This document shows positions 45,866-58,012 of a stretch of 64,000 nt of DNA, piece after piece; the stretch's first letter is position 1, and every line of letters begins with the position of its first letter. The notes under the pieces are model-generated. The model ran no database searches, was not told where the DNA came from, and saw nothing but the letters and a program-made list of their open reading frames with translations. The DNA lies in contig CM072889.1 in assembly GCA_037013685.1 (NCBI GenBank), forward strand, positions 14,517,976-14,581,975. The letters run 5' to 3'. The position numbers and the translations under genes are program-made. The DNA is from Acridotheres tristis (Eukaryota; Chordata; Aves; Passeriformes; Sturnidae).

Positions 45866-46115
45866 CCACCCAGATGTGCTTAGAGATCCCCCAGATGTGC
45901 TTAGAGACACCCTTGATGTGCTTAGAGACGGGCCAGGTGTGTTTAGAGACACCCCAGGTGTGCTCACAGACCCCAGAGCTGCTTACAGACCCCAAATCTG
46001 CTCACAGACCCCAGAGCTGCTCAGGGACCCCAGAGCTGCTCATGGACCCCTAGATTTGCTCACAAACTCCAGATTTGCTCACAGACCCCAGATTTGCTCG
46101 TGAGCCCCCAGGTTT
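45866..46115. repeat. 21-bp minisatellite, about 11 units
   Basis: Imperfect tandem units such as CCAGATGTGCTTAGAGACACC grade into CCAGAGCTGCTCACAGACCC and CCAGATTTGCTCACAGACCC. The gradual change along the array indicates local unit-by-unit duplication. Confidence 0.88.
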
Positions 46116-46494
46116 TCTCTCTTGGGTTCATTTATCTCTCACCAGCAACATCAGGGCTGAGTGAGGGTCCCCCTCCCATGGGACACAGGGATCACCTTTG
46201 TCTGTGCAAGGAATTCACCCAGGTGTGCTGCAGTAACACTCCTCCTGGGATAAGAACTCAATCCTGGCAGCACCTTCTCATCCAGGAAAATATCCTGAAT
46301 GTTTTAACAAGGCAGAGAGTTATCCAGCTCCTCACCTCCCCTCTCAGCTCAGAGAAACCATTCCCAAATTTCCACAGGGATGTGAGCAAGGCAATAACCA
46401 GGGATGATGGGTTCCTCTCTAGGACACTTGGCTGCAGTCTGTTAAAGAGATATTTTGGGCACTTTTTTTCCCCTAAAGCCTGAGGTTTTTTTGA

Positions 46495-46830
46495 AACAGA
46501 GCGAATTAACAAACCCCAGAGCTGGCTGATTTCAGCTGTTTTGATGAATAATGTGCCATAAATGGGCCCAAACAAACTGGGGAGTTTATCTCATCCCACT
46601 GCACATCCCATTCTGTGTCGCATCCGCTCGCTCCCAGCCCTCCTGCCCCGGCACTGATTGGAGAGTCTGTTCTCCTCCATCATCTGCTCCAAAATGGAAT
46701 ATTTCGAGGATTCTAGAGAGAAGGGGGGTTTTGTCTGCCAGAAAGCCCTTCTGCTGAGAGGCGTCTGCAGGAAGCTGAGCGCAATCAACTTGCAAAGTTG
46801 GGAAATTTGCTCAAAATGCAAATCCTGTCC
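46495..46830. promoter_or_regulatory. Candidate conserved non-coding element
   Basis: Unique sequence with GAATTAACAAACC, GATGAATAATGTGCCATAAA, AAAATGGAATATTTCGAGG and AAATTTGCTCAAAATGCAAATC. It is AT-rich between a minisatellite and CR1 pieces, and no repeat family was recognised. Confidence 0.35.
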
Positions 46831-46999
46831 CTCTGGCTTGGATCCCAGCACGGTGCAGGTCATGGAGGTGAGGAGCAAACACAGCCCCAGGTATTCACGG
46901 CTTCCCAAACCAAACACCTGAGCTGGTTTGGGAATGGATCCATCATTTCCATTTCTGTACATTTATTACACTCAGCTCTCCTCAGCCCTGGGTAAAAAA

Positions 47000-47145
47000 C
47001 AAGTGCAAATTGAGCCGTTGATTGATTGATTTATTGTAGTGTGCATTTACCAATTGGTTTCTATTTGTTTGTCTGAAAAATACCCACGAGCCTTAAAAGC
47101 CAGATTCTCGTTGATGTCTAGAAAACAGAATTACAAAAAAAGATG
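47000..47145. promoter_or_regulatory. Candidate conserved non-coding element
   Basis: It contains three GATT repeats (TTGATTGATTGATTTATTG), then GTGTGCATTTACCAATTGG and GTTTCTATTTGTTTGTCTG (forkhead type). No repeat family was recognised. Confidence 0.35.
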
Positions 47146-47237
47146 AGGGAAACCTGCAGGTCAGTTTGTGGGACTGATTCCCACTCCTGAGCTAGGATGC
47201 TGAGAGCTCCTGAGGCATCTTCCTGAGCATGGTCTGG

Positions 47238-47295
47238 GTAGGATCACAGGAATCATTTAGGCTGGAAAAGGCCTTTGAGCTGGTAGTGCTACGTG
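47238..47295 (-). mobile_element. CR1 tail fragment (minus)
   Basis: ATCACAGGAATCATTTAGGC, then TGGAAAAGGCCTTTGAG, is the reverse complement of a CR1 3' end. It is cut off after about 55 bases and faces a sense-strand CR1 piece 90 bases on. Confidence 0.7.
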
Positions 47296-47384
47296 TTCCT
47301 ATTTATAAATTAATTAGATCCCAAATGCACTTGTTGCTGGCAGGATCTACTGGTTGAAGACTATGCAGTTCTGACCCTCAGCAG

Positions 47385-47560
47385 CACAGGGAACAGCTGG
47401 ACATGGGAACAGGCTCCCCAGGGAAGTGGTCACGGCCCCAAGAGTCCACAGAGCATTTGGACAATGCTTTCTGGCACATGGAAGGATTTTAGGGCTGTCG
47501 TGTGCAGGGCCAGGAGCTGGACTCAGTGATTCTTGCGGATCCTGAGTGATTTGCCCACGG
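47385..47560 (+). mobile_element. CR1 LINE fragment (plus)
   Basis: GGAACAGGCTCCCCAGGGAA, GTGGTCACGGCCCCAAGAGT, CATTTGGACAATGCTTTCTG, GCCAGGAGCTGGACTCAGTG and ATTCTTGCGGATCCTGAG follow the end of the CR1 subfamily that uses the CAGGCTCCCCAGGG form. Confidence 0.85.
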
Positions 47561-48169
47561 GTGGGTCCAAGGGGTCACTCACAGCTCAAGCAGTGGCTGA
47601 GGGGTGAGGAGCTCTTCATCTCCATCCAGTTCTGAGCCACTGCTGTTCCTTTCTCAATCCACGGACAAGACATCAGGAGCAGCAGAATTCCAGATGGAAC
47701 ACGAGGGGTTTATGTCAGGCCAACACAAAGGCTGTTCTGCTGGGATGTTTAACCTCGGCCAGGAGGAATGGCTGTGCTGTTGTACTGCACAAAATTAATT
47801 GTTCTAACCCCAAGAGACCTGACCAATGGTGACCAGCCAATTCCCAGATTTACACTGTCCCTCTCCTGTCCCAAATAACTGCATCCATCAGTTATTTGGT
47901 ATTTTTCACCCTGCAGCTTCCCCCAGAGACCTGCACCCTTGCCCTGGGGGGTCTGATGGGGTGGTGGTGGGTGCCCAGGTGGGCAGCTCTGCCAGGTTAG
48001 CAGGCAGCTGGTCTCAGTGTGCAGGAGCTGGCAGGGATGCAGTGCTTGCTCTGCTGCAGCCTTTCTCCCCTCTCCTGCCTCATTCACCACATTTCCTGTT
48101 GTGGGACAAATCTGCTTTTTGTGTAAATCTGTCAGCAGCAAGAAGTCCGTGAGTTTCCCTAAGTGAGTT

Positions 48170-48275
48170 TTTCGTGTATTTTTAATAAAGGTCACTCTGT
48201 GTTTACTGGCAGAGACGATCGATATCGGCTCATAATTCATGAAGGATCCCACTGGTCTGTAACGACCTGTGGTCA
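48170..48275. promoter_or_regulatory. Candidate conserved non-coding element
   Basis: Unique sequence with TTTTTAATAAAGGTCACTC, GTGTTTACTGGC, a GATCGATATCGGCTC palindromic core and ATAATTCATGAAGG. AAGGTCA is a nuclear-receptor half-site. It lies just before a minisatellite. Confidence 0.35.
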
Positions 48276-48309
48276 GAGCACAGAGCCAGCCTTGTCCACA
48301 GCCTCTCCC

Positions 48310-48535
48310 AGCCCCTGGAGGTCCAGCTGCCTCTGCCCCTGCCCAGTCACCTTCTGCATCTGCCCAGCTGCCTCTGCCCATGCCCATCTACCTTCTGCCC
48401 CTGCCCAGCTGCTTTCTGCCATGCCCAGCTGCCTTCTGCTGTGCCCATCTGCCTTCTGTCCCTGCCCAGCCACCTTCTTCTGTGCCCACCCGCCTTCTGC
48501 TGTGCCCATCTGCCTTCTGCTGTGCCCAGCCCGGG
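48310..48535. repeat. 20-21-bp minisatellite, about 10 units
   Basis: Tandem copies of ATCTGCCTTCTGCTGTGCCC and AGCTGCCTTCTGCCATGCCC variants. The array gives low-complexity frames on both strands that are not genes. Confidence 0.9.
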
Positions 48536-49026
48536 GGTCACTCTCCTTGGAGCTGTTTCCACCTCCTGTCCTGAAGTAGGGCTGGCAGAAGCCCCCAGCT
48601 CAAGCTGTCCTGGCTGGGCACTGCTGCTCACCCCTCCCCTCCTGCAGCCTGAGGGAGAACCCCCCATTTCCATCCATCCTCTCACCCCCAGAGCTGAAGG
48701 GTGAGCTCTGTCGGGGCATGGCCAGCAATGAGACTCCCAAGGTGCCCACGGGTGGAAATGCCGAGCCCCTGGCAGGGCTGCCCCTCGTTCTGACCCCATG
48801 ACATCCCCTCTGTGCCCAGAGCTGTGGCAGTGGCTGCAGGCAACTTCGGGCTGGCTGTGATGAGGGAGAGCAGGAGGAGAGAGGGAACAGGAGACTAATG
48901 CCTTAACAAATTTGATTTCAGAGCAAACGAGCTGTCTGCTGTTGTGCAGCACTGGTAACCTGGTTTTGTGTTGCTGGCTGCACTGGGAAGCACGGCTGCT
49001 TTTAGGCTATTTTTAGGCTCTTAATG

Positions 49027-49078
49027 CCAGTGAAAAAAAAAAAAAGAAAAAGAAGGAAGAAAAAGAAGAAGAAAGTAT
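49027..49078. repeat. A-rich/AAGAAG simple repeat
   Basis: A run of A13 followed by GAAAAAGAAGGAAGAAAAAG. No retroposed gene sequence is recognisable upstream, so it is listed as simple repeat rather than a processed-pseudogene tail. Confidence 0.8.
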
Positions 49079-51189
49079 AAGCCCTGCAGTAAATAACTGG
49101 GCCTGGGTGGAATTGGGGTGAGCTCTGAAGGTACATCTGGAGCTGCTCTTCCCAGTGAGCCCCATCTGAGGTCCAAGCAGGGGTGTCCAAGCACACCTGG
49201 CCCCAGGGTGGTGCCTCTTCCAGCAGGACGGGATTGGGACATGCTGGAGTGATGGGAGGGCTCCAGTCCAGGAGGGTCTGCAGAGACTCAGGCTCAGGGA
49301 TGGTCCAGAGGCTTGTCCTGCTGCAGGGTCACCACATCCTGCCCATCCTCTGCTGCCCTCCCAGTCCTGATCCTCAGATTCCATAGGTGGAGCCATCCAT
49401 GCCCCCTGCTCTGCTGCAGCTCCCTGCCCACCCCCTAGTCACTGTTAATGCCTTTAGCTGGGGTCTGCTCCCAGCAGCTACTGACTTCATTGCCCTGAAC
49501 TTTGGAATCAAAAAGGGAGGGAAATTTTAGATAAATGTTCCATCAAGTTTTTGTTTGCACAGGATGGTGCAGGGATAAACCATCCCAGAGATGTCAAAGC
49601 TCTGAGGACTGGTGGGACCAAGGAGTGAGCAGGAGCTGGCTGGAGTTACTGTCTGTGGGAAGGAGCTCGCCTGGTGATCCTGAACATCAATTTGGAATGA
49701 TCAGCTCACTTCCCCTTCACAAAGCAAATCCCTGGGAAGTTTGCAATGGGGAGAAGAAATTAATAGCCCAGAACTTTGAGTCGGGCCAAGCATATGGCTG
49801 TGTCTGAAGAAGAGGCCAGGCTTGTGAGCAGCATTTGAGGATGGGCTTCCCAAGGAGCTCTCAGCTTGGCTGGAAACCCTTGGGGATGGATTTGGGGTCT
49901 TCATGAGCCCTGTGGTCAGCTGGAGCTGCAGCATGGCTGGATGTGTGATGTCCCCTGCTGGGACAGGGGCTGCTCTCAGCCCCTCAGGACGCTGCAGGCT
50001 ATTTCTATCTGGCTTTTATTCCAGCTGGATTTTGGCAGAATGAACCTCAGCAGGAGCCTGAGAAAAGCTGCTTGTACATGGCCTTGGGCTCGGGTGGACT
50101 CCCACTCTCAGGGGCTCGGCAGCAAAGTCAGGCAGGCACTGCAGAAACTTCAGTTCTGACAATTTCTGATCAAATGTTCAGCCTGAGCTGCCTCTGGACC
50201 TGCTGCTAATCCCTCCTTGGCCACGGCTGGATTGCATTTCCCAAACACCAGGGCAAGGATGCATTTGCACAGCATAAATCTGATCTGTACCAACATTTTC
50301 CCCTTCCCACTTTGGTCCCATTTCCCAGGTCTTGAGGTGTGAGAAGCTCACCCTATGAAGGGTTTGTCACCTGGTCTGTGGGTCCCTGCCAGTGGCCAGG
50401 GGACTCCCAGCCTTCCAGATCCCCAGTGGACCCTCACCCTTCCCAACCTCCTCCTCTGAGTGAGAGACTTTTACAACAGCACAACCAGCATTCATGCAGT
50501 TCTGTCTCATGCTGATTTTTCCACTCCTCTCAGCCCGGGTCTGTGGGATATCACTTCCCTTTTGCTGCTGGGCTGGGAGCCATCAGCCCCTCTGAATGAC
50601 ATCAGTGACAATGCCACTTCAGTCCTGCTCCTGCTTGTATGTCCCAAACTTGCTTTCACTAATTTGGAGGGGAAAATAACAATCATTAAAACTGTTTCTT
50701 TATCAATTTCTCTCTTCTGCCCTTCTCATCTCCTGCTGCTCCATTCCATTACTTTGCTCTGTGAAGATCCCCTTTGGGTCTCTCCTCCCTTCTCCCTTCT
50801 CCCCAGCTCGTCTTCCCACAGTGGAGCCACAGGAGACACGGGATTGTCCTGGCCCCCAAGCACTGTCACCAAAACCGCTGGCAGGAGGGGTGGACAGCTT
50901 CACAGACAGGGACAGAACCCTCTGGGGAGCTTTGCCAAATGTTGATGCTGGCATGAACATGCTGGGAAGATGGGATGAAAGATGGCATTACAAGAGACAA
51001 GGAAAGGATGGACAGCTGTGGTCTGAGATCTGGAAAATCTGCTCAAGCTGGGAAGAGGCAAATTCCCAATCCAGGGTTTTCCACAGTGCTCAGAGACACC
51101 TCAGGGCTGGTGCTGCTGGGACTTGTCCCTGTTCCTGAGGACACTCTGTTCCCTGGAGAGGGAGGGCAGCTCTGGCCAATGACACTCAC

Positions 51190-51425
51190 CCAGGAGACTG
51201 TGTTACAGAACAATAACAATAACAACAGGAATAATACAATTGAGCTTCCCTAATCTCCCGTAAATGACTGGGGCACCCGGGGTGAGTTAATGAAATCTGT
51301 GGCTCAGAGAGTCCCGTCCCACAGCCGGGGTCATCCATTCACCTCATGCCCCTTTCGACAGCTGCAGCTTATTTTTAATTATTGATACTATCTCATAATG
51401 TCCCAGTAAATGCGTGGAAGTGAGT
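51190..51425. promoter_or_regulatory. AT-rich candidate conserved element
   Basis: It has repeated AACAATAACAATAACAAC (SOX-type ACAAT cores), GGAATAATACAATTGAGC, GGTGAGTTAATGAAATC, TTTTTAATTATTGATAC and CATAATGTCCC. Two AT-rich cores flank a GC-rich middle. No repeat family was recognised. Confidence 0.4.
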
Positions 51426-51754
51426 TTTGTGGGAACACTGTACAAATTCTGGGAAGCCTTTGTGGGGAGCAGGGGCTCAAGGGTGTGCAGGGAAGGGAAA
51501 GCAGAGCCTGACCCCCCCAGGCCCCCAGCACCAGGGACCCCTGTGACAGGGCTGGGCTGAATGGAGAGGCAGCTGCCCTTATTTCCCTCTGCAGTATCCA
51601 GCAGGTCTTTCACGACCGAACCACTGTCCCACCAAGCACAAACTGCCTTTGTCCCCGGTCCAGCCTGCTCTCCGCATCCCCCTGGTGTCCGTGCCGTGCC
51701 CAGGGTGTCCCCGCCTGCCGCATCCCTCTCTCCCTCCTCGCTTCCCCAGCCAGA

Positions 51755-51930
51755 GGTATTTTGCAAACACAAATGCATTAACAAGCTGGCGAGAGCCCCC
51801 ATGAATATTTCATGTTTAACATGCCCTCGTTTCCTCCCGGTTAATGGATCTCTCCCATTATGCCTCCGCCTGTCTGAGCAGGATACCTTTTCAGTGGAAC
51901 ATAAAAGCTGCTCCCCGGTGAGGTGGAGAG
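51755..51930. promoter_or_regulatory. Candidate conserved non-coding element
   Basis: TTTGCAAACACAAATGCATT, ATGAATATTTCATGTTTAAC, GTTAATGGATCTCTCC and GGAACATAAAAGC occur in unique sequence. The near-palindrome around GAATATTC and the forkhead-type CAAACA core are notable. Confidence 0.38.
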
Positions 51931-53254
51931 GAAACCACTCCGCTCTGGGATTCGACCGCCCGAGAAGCAGAAGGTCCAGTGCCTGCCCTCGTGTGCTTGG
52001 AACATTGGGCTTCCCTAACCAGCTCCTGTTTCCCTCCCTCAGCTCATTTCCCCTCCTTTTCTTTTCCTTTCTCGTTGAATTTTGCTGGCCTGGGTGTCCC
52101 TAACACCTTTTTGCTCCCGGAGCTTCCCGCGCTGGGATGCTTCAGGCAGAGCAGAGGGACTCGGTCAGAGCTGCTGCTGGGAAAAGCTTGGGCTTAGGGA
52201 ATGAAAAAAAGAAAAAGGAATTGATCTACGTTTAATGAAATGTTACATTTTACTCACAGGGAAACGTTTGGTTTGTTCTGAAGTGCTGTTTTTTAAAAAG
52301 TAGGATTGAAGGGTGTTTATAAAAAGTGAGGGGTTTTGGAGGGCAAAATCAACACATTCCATTGTTGAAATGTCAAAGGGAGGCTCTTAATCTGGGAAAA
52401 AGAAAATTTAATTTTGAGATCTCAGTGTGACTGAGATGAAGGTGGAAAGGGCAGAATTGGAGTAGCTGGCCAAGGAAACTTGTACACACCAGGATGATTT
52501 CCCATTGTGGAGGCTCCAGTGGCAGCTCCAGTGCTGTGGGATCCCAGGGGAGTCCTTGACTCTGTCCCTCCTGCATCCCAGGGCTGGGCTGGGCCAGCAG
52601 AGCAATCAGCTCTTTGGTTTGATGCAGTCAGAAATTCCATGGAGCAGGAATGAAAACAAAGGCTGGGCCAAGAGCTGCTCCTGCCAAGGCGCCTTCGCAG
52701 GGCTCTGGCTCCAATCAGGTGCTGGGGTGGGGGGTGTTGCTGGACCCCAATAAAGTGCACATGGCAGGAGGGCCACCGACACCCTGTGCCACTGTCACCA
52801 CACCAGGTACATCCACAATATCCTGGCGCCGGGATCCGCTGGTGCTGCAGATCCCGAGGGCACGGCTGTGCTGGGAGCTCAGCTCCAGCTCTGGGAGCAG
52901 CTGTGCAGGGCATGGGATTGTGTTCTCCCATTTCACTGGCTCCCAGGGATTCTCATCCTTGGATGCCATTCCCAGCCTCATTCCCGACATCACTCATTCC
53001 CAGCCCAAATTCCATTTTCTCTCTGAGGTGATCTGGAGCATCTCCCAGCTGGGAATACAGGGGAGCAGTGGGAGGGTTGTGCCCAAAACTTTAGGTGCTG
53101 GGGAGGAAAGGGTGTCCCCTGTCTGTCACCGTTCCCAGTCACCTCCTGACTCCTCAGCCAGACTTGAGGTCCCCTCTGTGCCCCCTCTCCTCCTCCTGGG
53201 TTCCCTCCATGCCTGCTCCCTGCCTCCAGACCCTTTTTCCTTTTACATGCAGGA

Positions 53255-53620
53255 TTTTAATCTAATTTTCTCAATGCAAATCTTAACAGGGAAAAGCCTT
53301 GAAATCGAATCTCCAGAAGTCTCCTTTCACAGTTCAGAGATCTGATTAAATTGCAAGCTTGGTTAATATTTGGTGCGACGGGGGGGAGCAAGGGGTGGGA
53401 GGAGAGGGGAGCGGAGTGAGTGGATCTGTCGGAGGGGCCGGGGCCTTTTCAAATAATCTGTTTACCCCTGCAGCTAAGGAGCCCATTAGCAAGTGTTCTC
53501 CGTTCTAATTTCCCGTCGTGCCGTGTCCCGCAGACCTCACTGTGTTTATTTGGAGAAGCAGAACAAAATTGTTTGTATAATTAGATCTGCAACAAGGGCT
53601 GCCCTTGAAGGGTCCCCAGC
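53255..53620. promoter_or_regulatory. Candidate conserved non-coding element
   Basis: Two AT-rich stretches flank a GC-rich GGGGGGGAGCAAGGGG block. One has TTTAATCTAATTTTC and CAATGCAAATCTTAAC; the other has TTCAAATAATCTGTTTACCC, CCCATTAGC, TTTATTTGGAG and GTATAATTAGATC. TTGCATT/TGCAAAT octamer-like and TGTTTAC forkhead cores are present. Confidence 0.42.
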
Positions 53621-54244
53621 AGGAAGCTTTCGATTGCAAAGGGCCCCCGCTGCCATGGACCCCCAGCCCCAGCCCCCAGCACGGCCAACAACAACATCAT
53701 CCCACGGGGATGGGCTCTGGGGGGCCCAAATGTGTTCCCTGCTCCTGCTGCCCACGGACACGAAGGGATCCAGCTGCACACGGGGCTTTTCCCAAGGGAT
53801 GAAGCGAAACTGGGTCTGGCTGCCCAGTCCAATCCCTGCCAGCACAGGGGACAGCCCCATGAAATGCCCATCTCCAGCACCCCGGAGTTTGGCTGCTCCT
53901 GCATCCCACCCAGCTTCCCACTCAGCCCAAAGCTGGGATGTTTTCCATCTGTGTCAGTGTGGGGAACCTTCCTCCTTCCCCAGTCACTTCCCCATGGCTG
54001 GGAATTCTGACAGAGCTCCCCCCAAACTTCACAGAGCTAGGGATACTCTCAGTGCCAGCTCTGACTGGAATCACCAGGAGGTGTTCCCAGCAGTGCAGGG
54101 ATGGCTGACAGATCCGTGCTGTTCCTCCTGTGATCCCACCACAACTTAGAAGTGGTTATTTTGTTGGGAGAAGCAGTGAGCAGTGATAGGTAAATCAGAT
54201 CTGGCAGAGGCAGCCCTGCAGAGCCCTTTGAGATACCAACATTC

Positions 54245-54480
54245 CTTTATTTCAAGAGTGTTTTACTGAAAAATAATGGTTTTTCTTTTGGCTGTTGGCA
54301 AAAATTTCAGTGGGTTTTTTGGTAAATGAAAGCGCTTGAAAACCCGTATTTTCAAAAAGGGTTTGGCAAAAAAATGATTAAGAAAAAAGTGGTCTTTAAA
54401 GATTCCATCTCTGAAAAAAACCAGAAAATTTTCCCCATTAAACAAAAACTTAGATGATAAAAATAAAACATCTTTTTTCT
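54245..54480. other. AT-rich unique block
   Basis: A stretch of about 235 bases rich in A and T runs (AAAAATTTC, TTTTCAAAAAGGG, GATTAAGAAAAAAG). It opens a 60-codon minus-strand frame of mostly Phe, Lys and Leu that resembles no protein. It may be a decayed repeat or a conserved element. Confidence 0.35.
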
Positions 54481-55379
54481 ATGTAGGGTAGAAACCTCCC
54501 ATCACTTTGATTCCAACGAGGACACACACCAGAAGGGCTCGGAGGCAAACGTAGCCCAGCGGATACTCTGCCTGTGTTTGCTGTTTAGCCACCACATCCC
54601 AACTCTCTGATTCCAAATAATTCCTAAATAAGCCCAGTGTTGTTCACTGGGATGATGAATCGTGGTGCTATCACCCCTCAGATGTTCAAACCGTGTAATT
54701 TCCACTGTGAACATCCCACCGTGCTCTCAGCACACGCAGCTCTGCTTCTCGGAGCTAACCCCACCGAAGAGCACATTGTCCATGGAATTCACCCCCCCTG
54801 CTCCCAGGGATGCCCCTGGGGCAGCTGGAAGGGCTGGAGCTGCTGGGACCCCCGGAACACTGAGCACCTCCAGGGCTCCTCTCCTCTTCCTCCCTTGAGG
54901 TGGGTGGGAAGCAGAGACCACATGAGCAACTTAATGGAGCAGAACTTGGCTTTAATCTGTTCCCATAAACGTTTATGATCCCCTAATTATTAACAGTTAA
55001 TGCTGTATTAATTCATTGATGGGCTTTCATTTTTGATTTTAATGGCTCAGCAATTCCTGCTCTCCCTCCTTTGCTCTTTTGTTCTTGATGGGAGGAAGAG
55101 GAGGCAGCAGGACACAGTGGAGTGTGATGGGCATGATGGCTTTGCCTCCTCCGCTCCTTCTCCTCCAGGAACGGGGTCCCAGGGATCCACAGCCACTCTT
55201 CTCCCCATCAGGGAGGAGGGCTGGGAGCAAGGAGAGACCTCAGCCATGGCAAGGGTCCCCCTGCCTGGGACCTGCCTTGCTAAGGGGGCAAAGTAGCACT
55301 GGAAAGGCTGTCAGGCTGAAGACACAGTGAGAATTGCAGAGAGATAATCTCGGAGGAAAACCCCTGGGAGGGAGAGCAC

Positions 55380-55600
55380 ACATGGTTTAAAATGCTGTTT
55401 ATTTGAAGTGTCCTGCTGAAGTGCTCCCTGCGCTGCCCAGTTCGCACACGTCCCCCGCGCCCCCACCCCTGCTCCGCCGGCTGAGATGTTTATTTAAGTG
55501 TCCTGAAAACTTTATCTGGAAATCAGTTCCCTTCTCTTCCCCTTGTCCGCCTTTCCACTTTCTTTTCCTCCCATTCATCACTTTGAAAAATGACCCGTTT
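55380..55600. promoter_or_regulatory. Candidate conserved non-coding element
   Basis: GGTTTAAAATGCTGTTTATT and GAGATGTTTATTTAAGTGTC are separated by a short CpG-rich part (CACACGTCCCCCGCGCCCCC). CACTTTGAAAAATGACCCG follows. The paired GTTTATT forkhead-type cores are notable. Confidence 0.35.
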
Positions 55601-55845
55601 TCTCTGCCTGGCTGGTGCCTCCTCCTCCCCGCGCTGCCCGGCCGGCAGCTCCGGGCTGCCCACTAATTAATGGGATTCTCCGGGCAGTCACAACTACATC
55701 CCAGGGAGCCGGGGCTGACAGATGGTCCTGCTCACACCAGGACACGCCACAACCCCTGCAGCATCGCTGTGGTGCCGGCAGCGCGGGGCTGGGGGTGGCA
55801 GAGGGGCTGCCTGTACTGCCCACCCTGTGGGACCACAGCAGCGGA

Positions 55846-56042
55846 GGGATGGGCTGGCAGGAGATCCTGGGGTGAGTTTTGGAGGAGGCATGGGCTCTCA
55901 GAAGATCCTGGTGTGGGTTTTGGAGGAGGCATGGGCTCACAGGAGATCCTGGGGTGGGCTTTGGAGGAGGGATGGGCTGGCAGGAGATCCTGGTGTGAGT
56001 TTTGGAGGAGGGATGGGCTCACACAAGATCCTGGTGCGAGTT
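55846..56042. repeat. 41-bp minisatellite, four and a half units
   Basis: Units of 41 bp each carry AGATCCTGG(G/T)GTG, then AGTTTTGGAGGAGG, then a GGGATGGGCT-type end. Because 41 is not a multiple of three, the frame shifts between units, which argues against coding use. Confidence 0.93.
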
Positions 56043-57834
56043 TCTCCCACCCTGGGCTGCAGTGCTGCTCTCACTGAGGGTTCTTTCATCTGGCCACTGC
56101 TCCGGCTTCCCACATTGTGAGAATTTGCCAAGGGAAAAAAAAGAAAAAAAAAGAAATCAATTAACTAAACCAAACCCTGAAACAATTATTTGTCCACTTC
56201 CCAACCTCATTTGGGAAGCATAAACCCCCACACACACTTACTGAGGGCTGACGTGCGAAGGCACATGCTGACTGTGTTTTCATGACTAATTTCATCTGCA
56301 CCGAGGAGCCCCCTCCCCTTCACCCTTTTCCACCTCCATCTGTTCCCCACACTCTGAGCTGTGACAGCAAAAACATGGAAAAACAGCAGAAAAGAGGAAA
56401 GAAAGACGGGAAAAGGCAGCAGGCTGTCACTGCACCCAGCACCACCTTCCAGGCAGGTTTTCCAAGACTTGATGGGAACATTCCATGTGGGTCTGTGCTC
56501 ACACCCTGGTGCTGAGGGAGGATGAAGGTCAGGAACCCCGTCAGCTCTCAGTGTCTGGTTACCTCATCCCCTTTTCTCTGTGGCATCCTGTTTCTCCACG
56601 AAGAGCCCAGATATTAATTTCCAGAGTGCAGAACGAGCACCCTCTGGCCCAGTGCTCCCTGCACTCCCTGTGCTGGTCCTGAGAGCCATTCCCACTTCTC
56701 CACTGGATTCTCCTCCAGGCACTCCCTGACTGTGGCATCAGCTGTAGCTATATCCTGTGCTCTGGAGCTGGGGACGATGGGTACATGGACCTTTCATTCC
56801 CACAGTCAGGTTCCTCAATTGTATGAAGTCATAGAAACCAAAGGAATGATTTTCCAGAGCTGTGGGGAGCATCCTGTGAATTGCTTTGGCACTTGGGAGG
56901 GTGCAGAGCTGGAATATTGGGGTTTTGGCTGCTGAACACCTGCAGGGAAGGGGACAGAGGAGTACTCAAGACTGGGCCAGGAACAGGAGTCAGGGATCAT
57001 GGATAGGGGTTGGGGACAGGGGACAGGGATCGGGTGAGGTGGGGAAGAGCCCCTGTGGCACAGCAGGACGGGGGTGTGGGCCTTGGCACGCTCCCATCCC
57101 CAGGGCAAGGTGAGCTCCCTCTCCCTCCTGCCTCCACTCAGCAGCATCAGCATTCCCTCCGGGAACATGGGCTCCTGCTGCTGCTGGGGCCTTCAGCAAA
57201 CAGAGGCTGAGGCACAGCACCAGATCTGCCACAGACACCCCGTGTTTGCACAGGGTTTCCTTTCCCTTGGTCGCTCTTGGGTTTTTAACTCCACTCTTCC
57301 TGCAGTTTTTCTTTATGTCAGCAATTAATCTATTAACATGAATTTCCCTGGGAAGAAAGTCAATGAGCTGTGTCACACGTGAACGGGGCAGGACCACATG
57401 TGGGATGTGAGGGGCTGGTGGCAGGGAGGGTCCCCACAGATGCCCACAAGCACAGACACTGCCTGTGGGATGGATGTGTGTGGAGTTATGACTGGGGACA
57501 ACGATGCTGCAGGTTTTTAGGGATGCAGGACCCTGCATGGTCACACACCTCACAATGCCATTGGTTTTAGAGCTATTTTTAAATGGTCCCTACAGATAGA
57601 AATATTTTAGGGTCTGCTGTCAGCTGCTCTCACTCCCAGTTCTGTTTTCCTTGGGATACCCTGGTTCTCCAGCTCTGACTTGCCTCTGACTCCTCTGCCC
57701 ACCCTGTCACAGGAGGTGGATCAAGGCAAGCAGGGGCTGGCTGGGCTGGTGCTGGGCTCCACTGGCTCCCTGTGCTCCCCACCAGCCCCACAGCCCCCCA
57801 GGGCTGTGTGAGCAGATGCAGCTCCTTCAGCCCT

Positions 57835-58012
57835 CACTGCAAAATGCTGATACCAACTTTGGTACAAGGCAGCATTAATGGGGAGTTTATTTGTGAGTCT
57901 TCTCCTGGCAGCAGCAGCAGCAGCAGGAACAACAGCGACCATGTCTCTGCAAGGAGCTGAAAAGCTGCCAGGCAGATTCTCGAGTGAAAAGATGGCAATA
58001 AAAGGGCCCTGG
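57835..58012. promoter_or_regulatory. Candidate conserved non-coding element
   Basis: ATGCTGATACCAACTTTGGT, CAGCATTAATGGGGAGTTTA, a GCAGCAGCAGCAGCAGG run and GATGGCAATAAAAGGGC are present. The inverted ACCAA/TTGGT pair around 57,853-57,872 fits an NFI-type palindrome. Confidence 0.35.

Noticed and set aside
49027..49078. Poly-A tail of a processed pseudogene
   Set aside because: No recognisable coding remnant or target-site duplication precedes the A-rich run.
52650..53345. Plus-strand frame of about 230 codons in the desert
   Set aside because: The composition is like that of neighbouring non-coding DNA, with no domain and no exon-like borders in phase with anything nearby.
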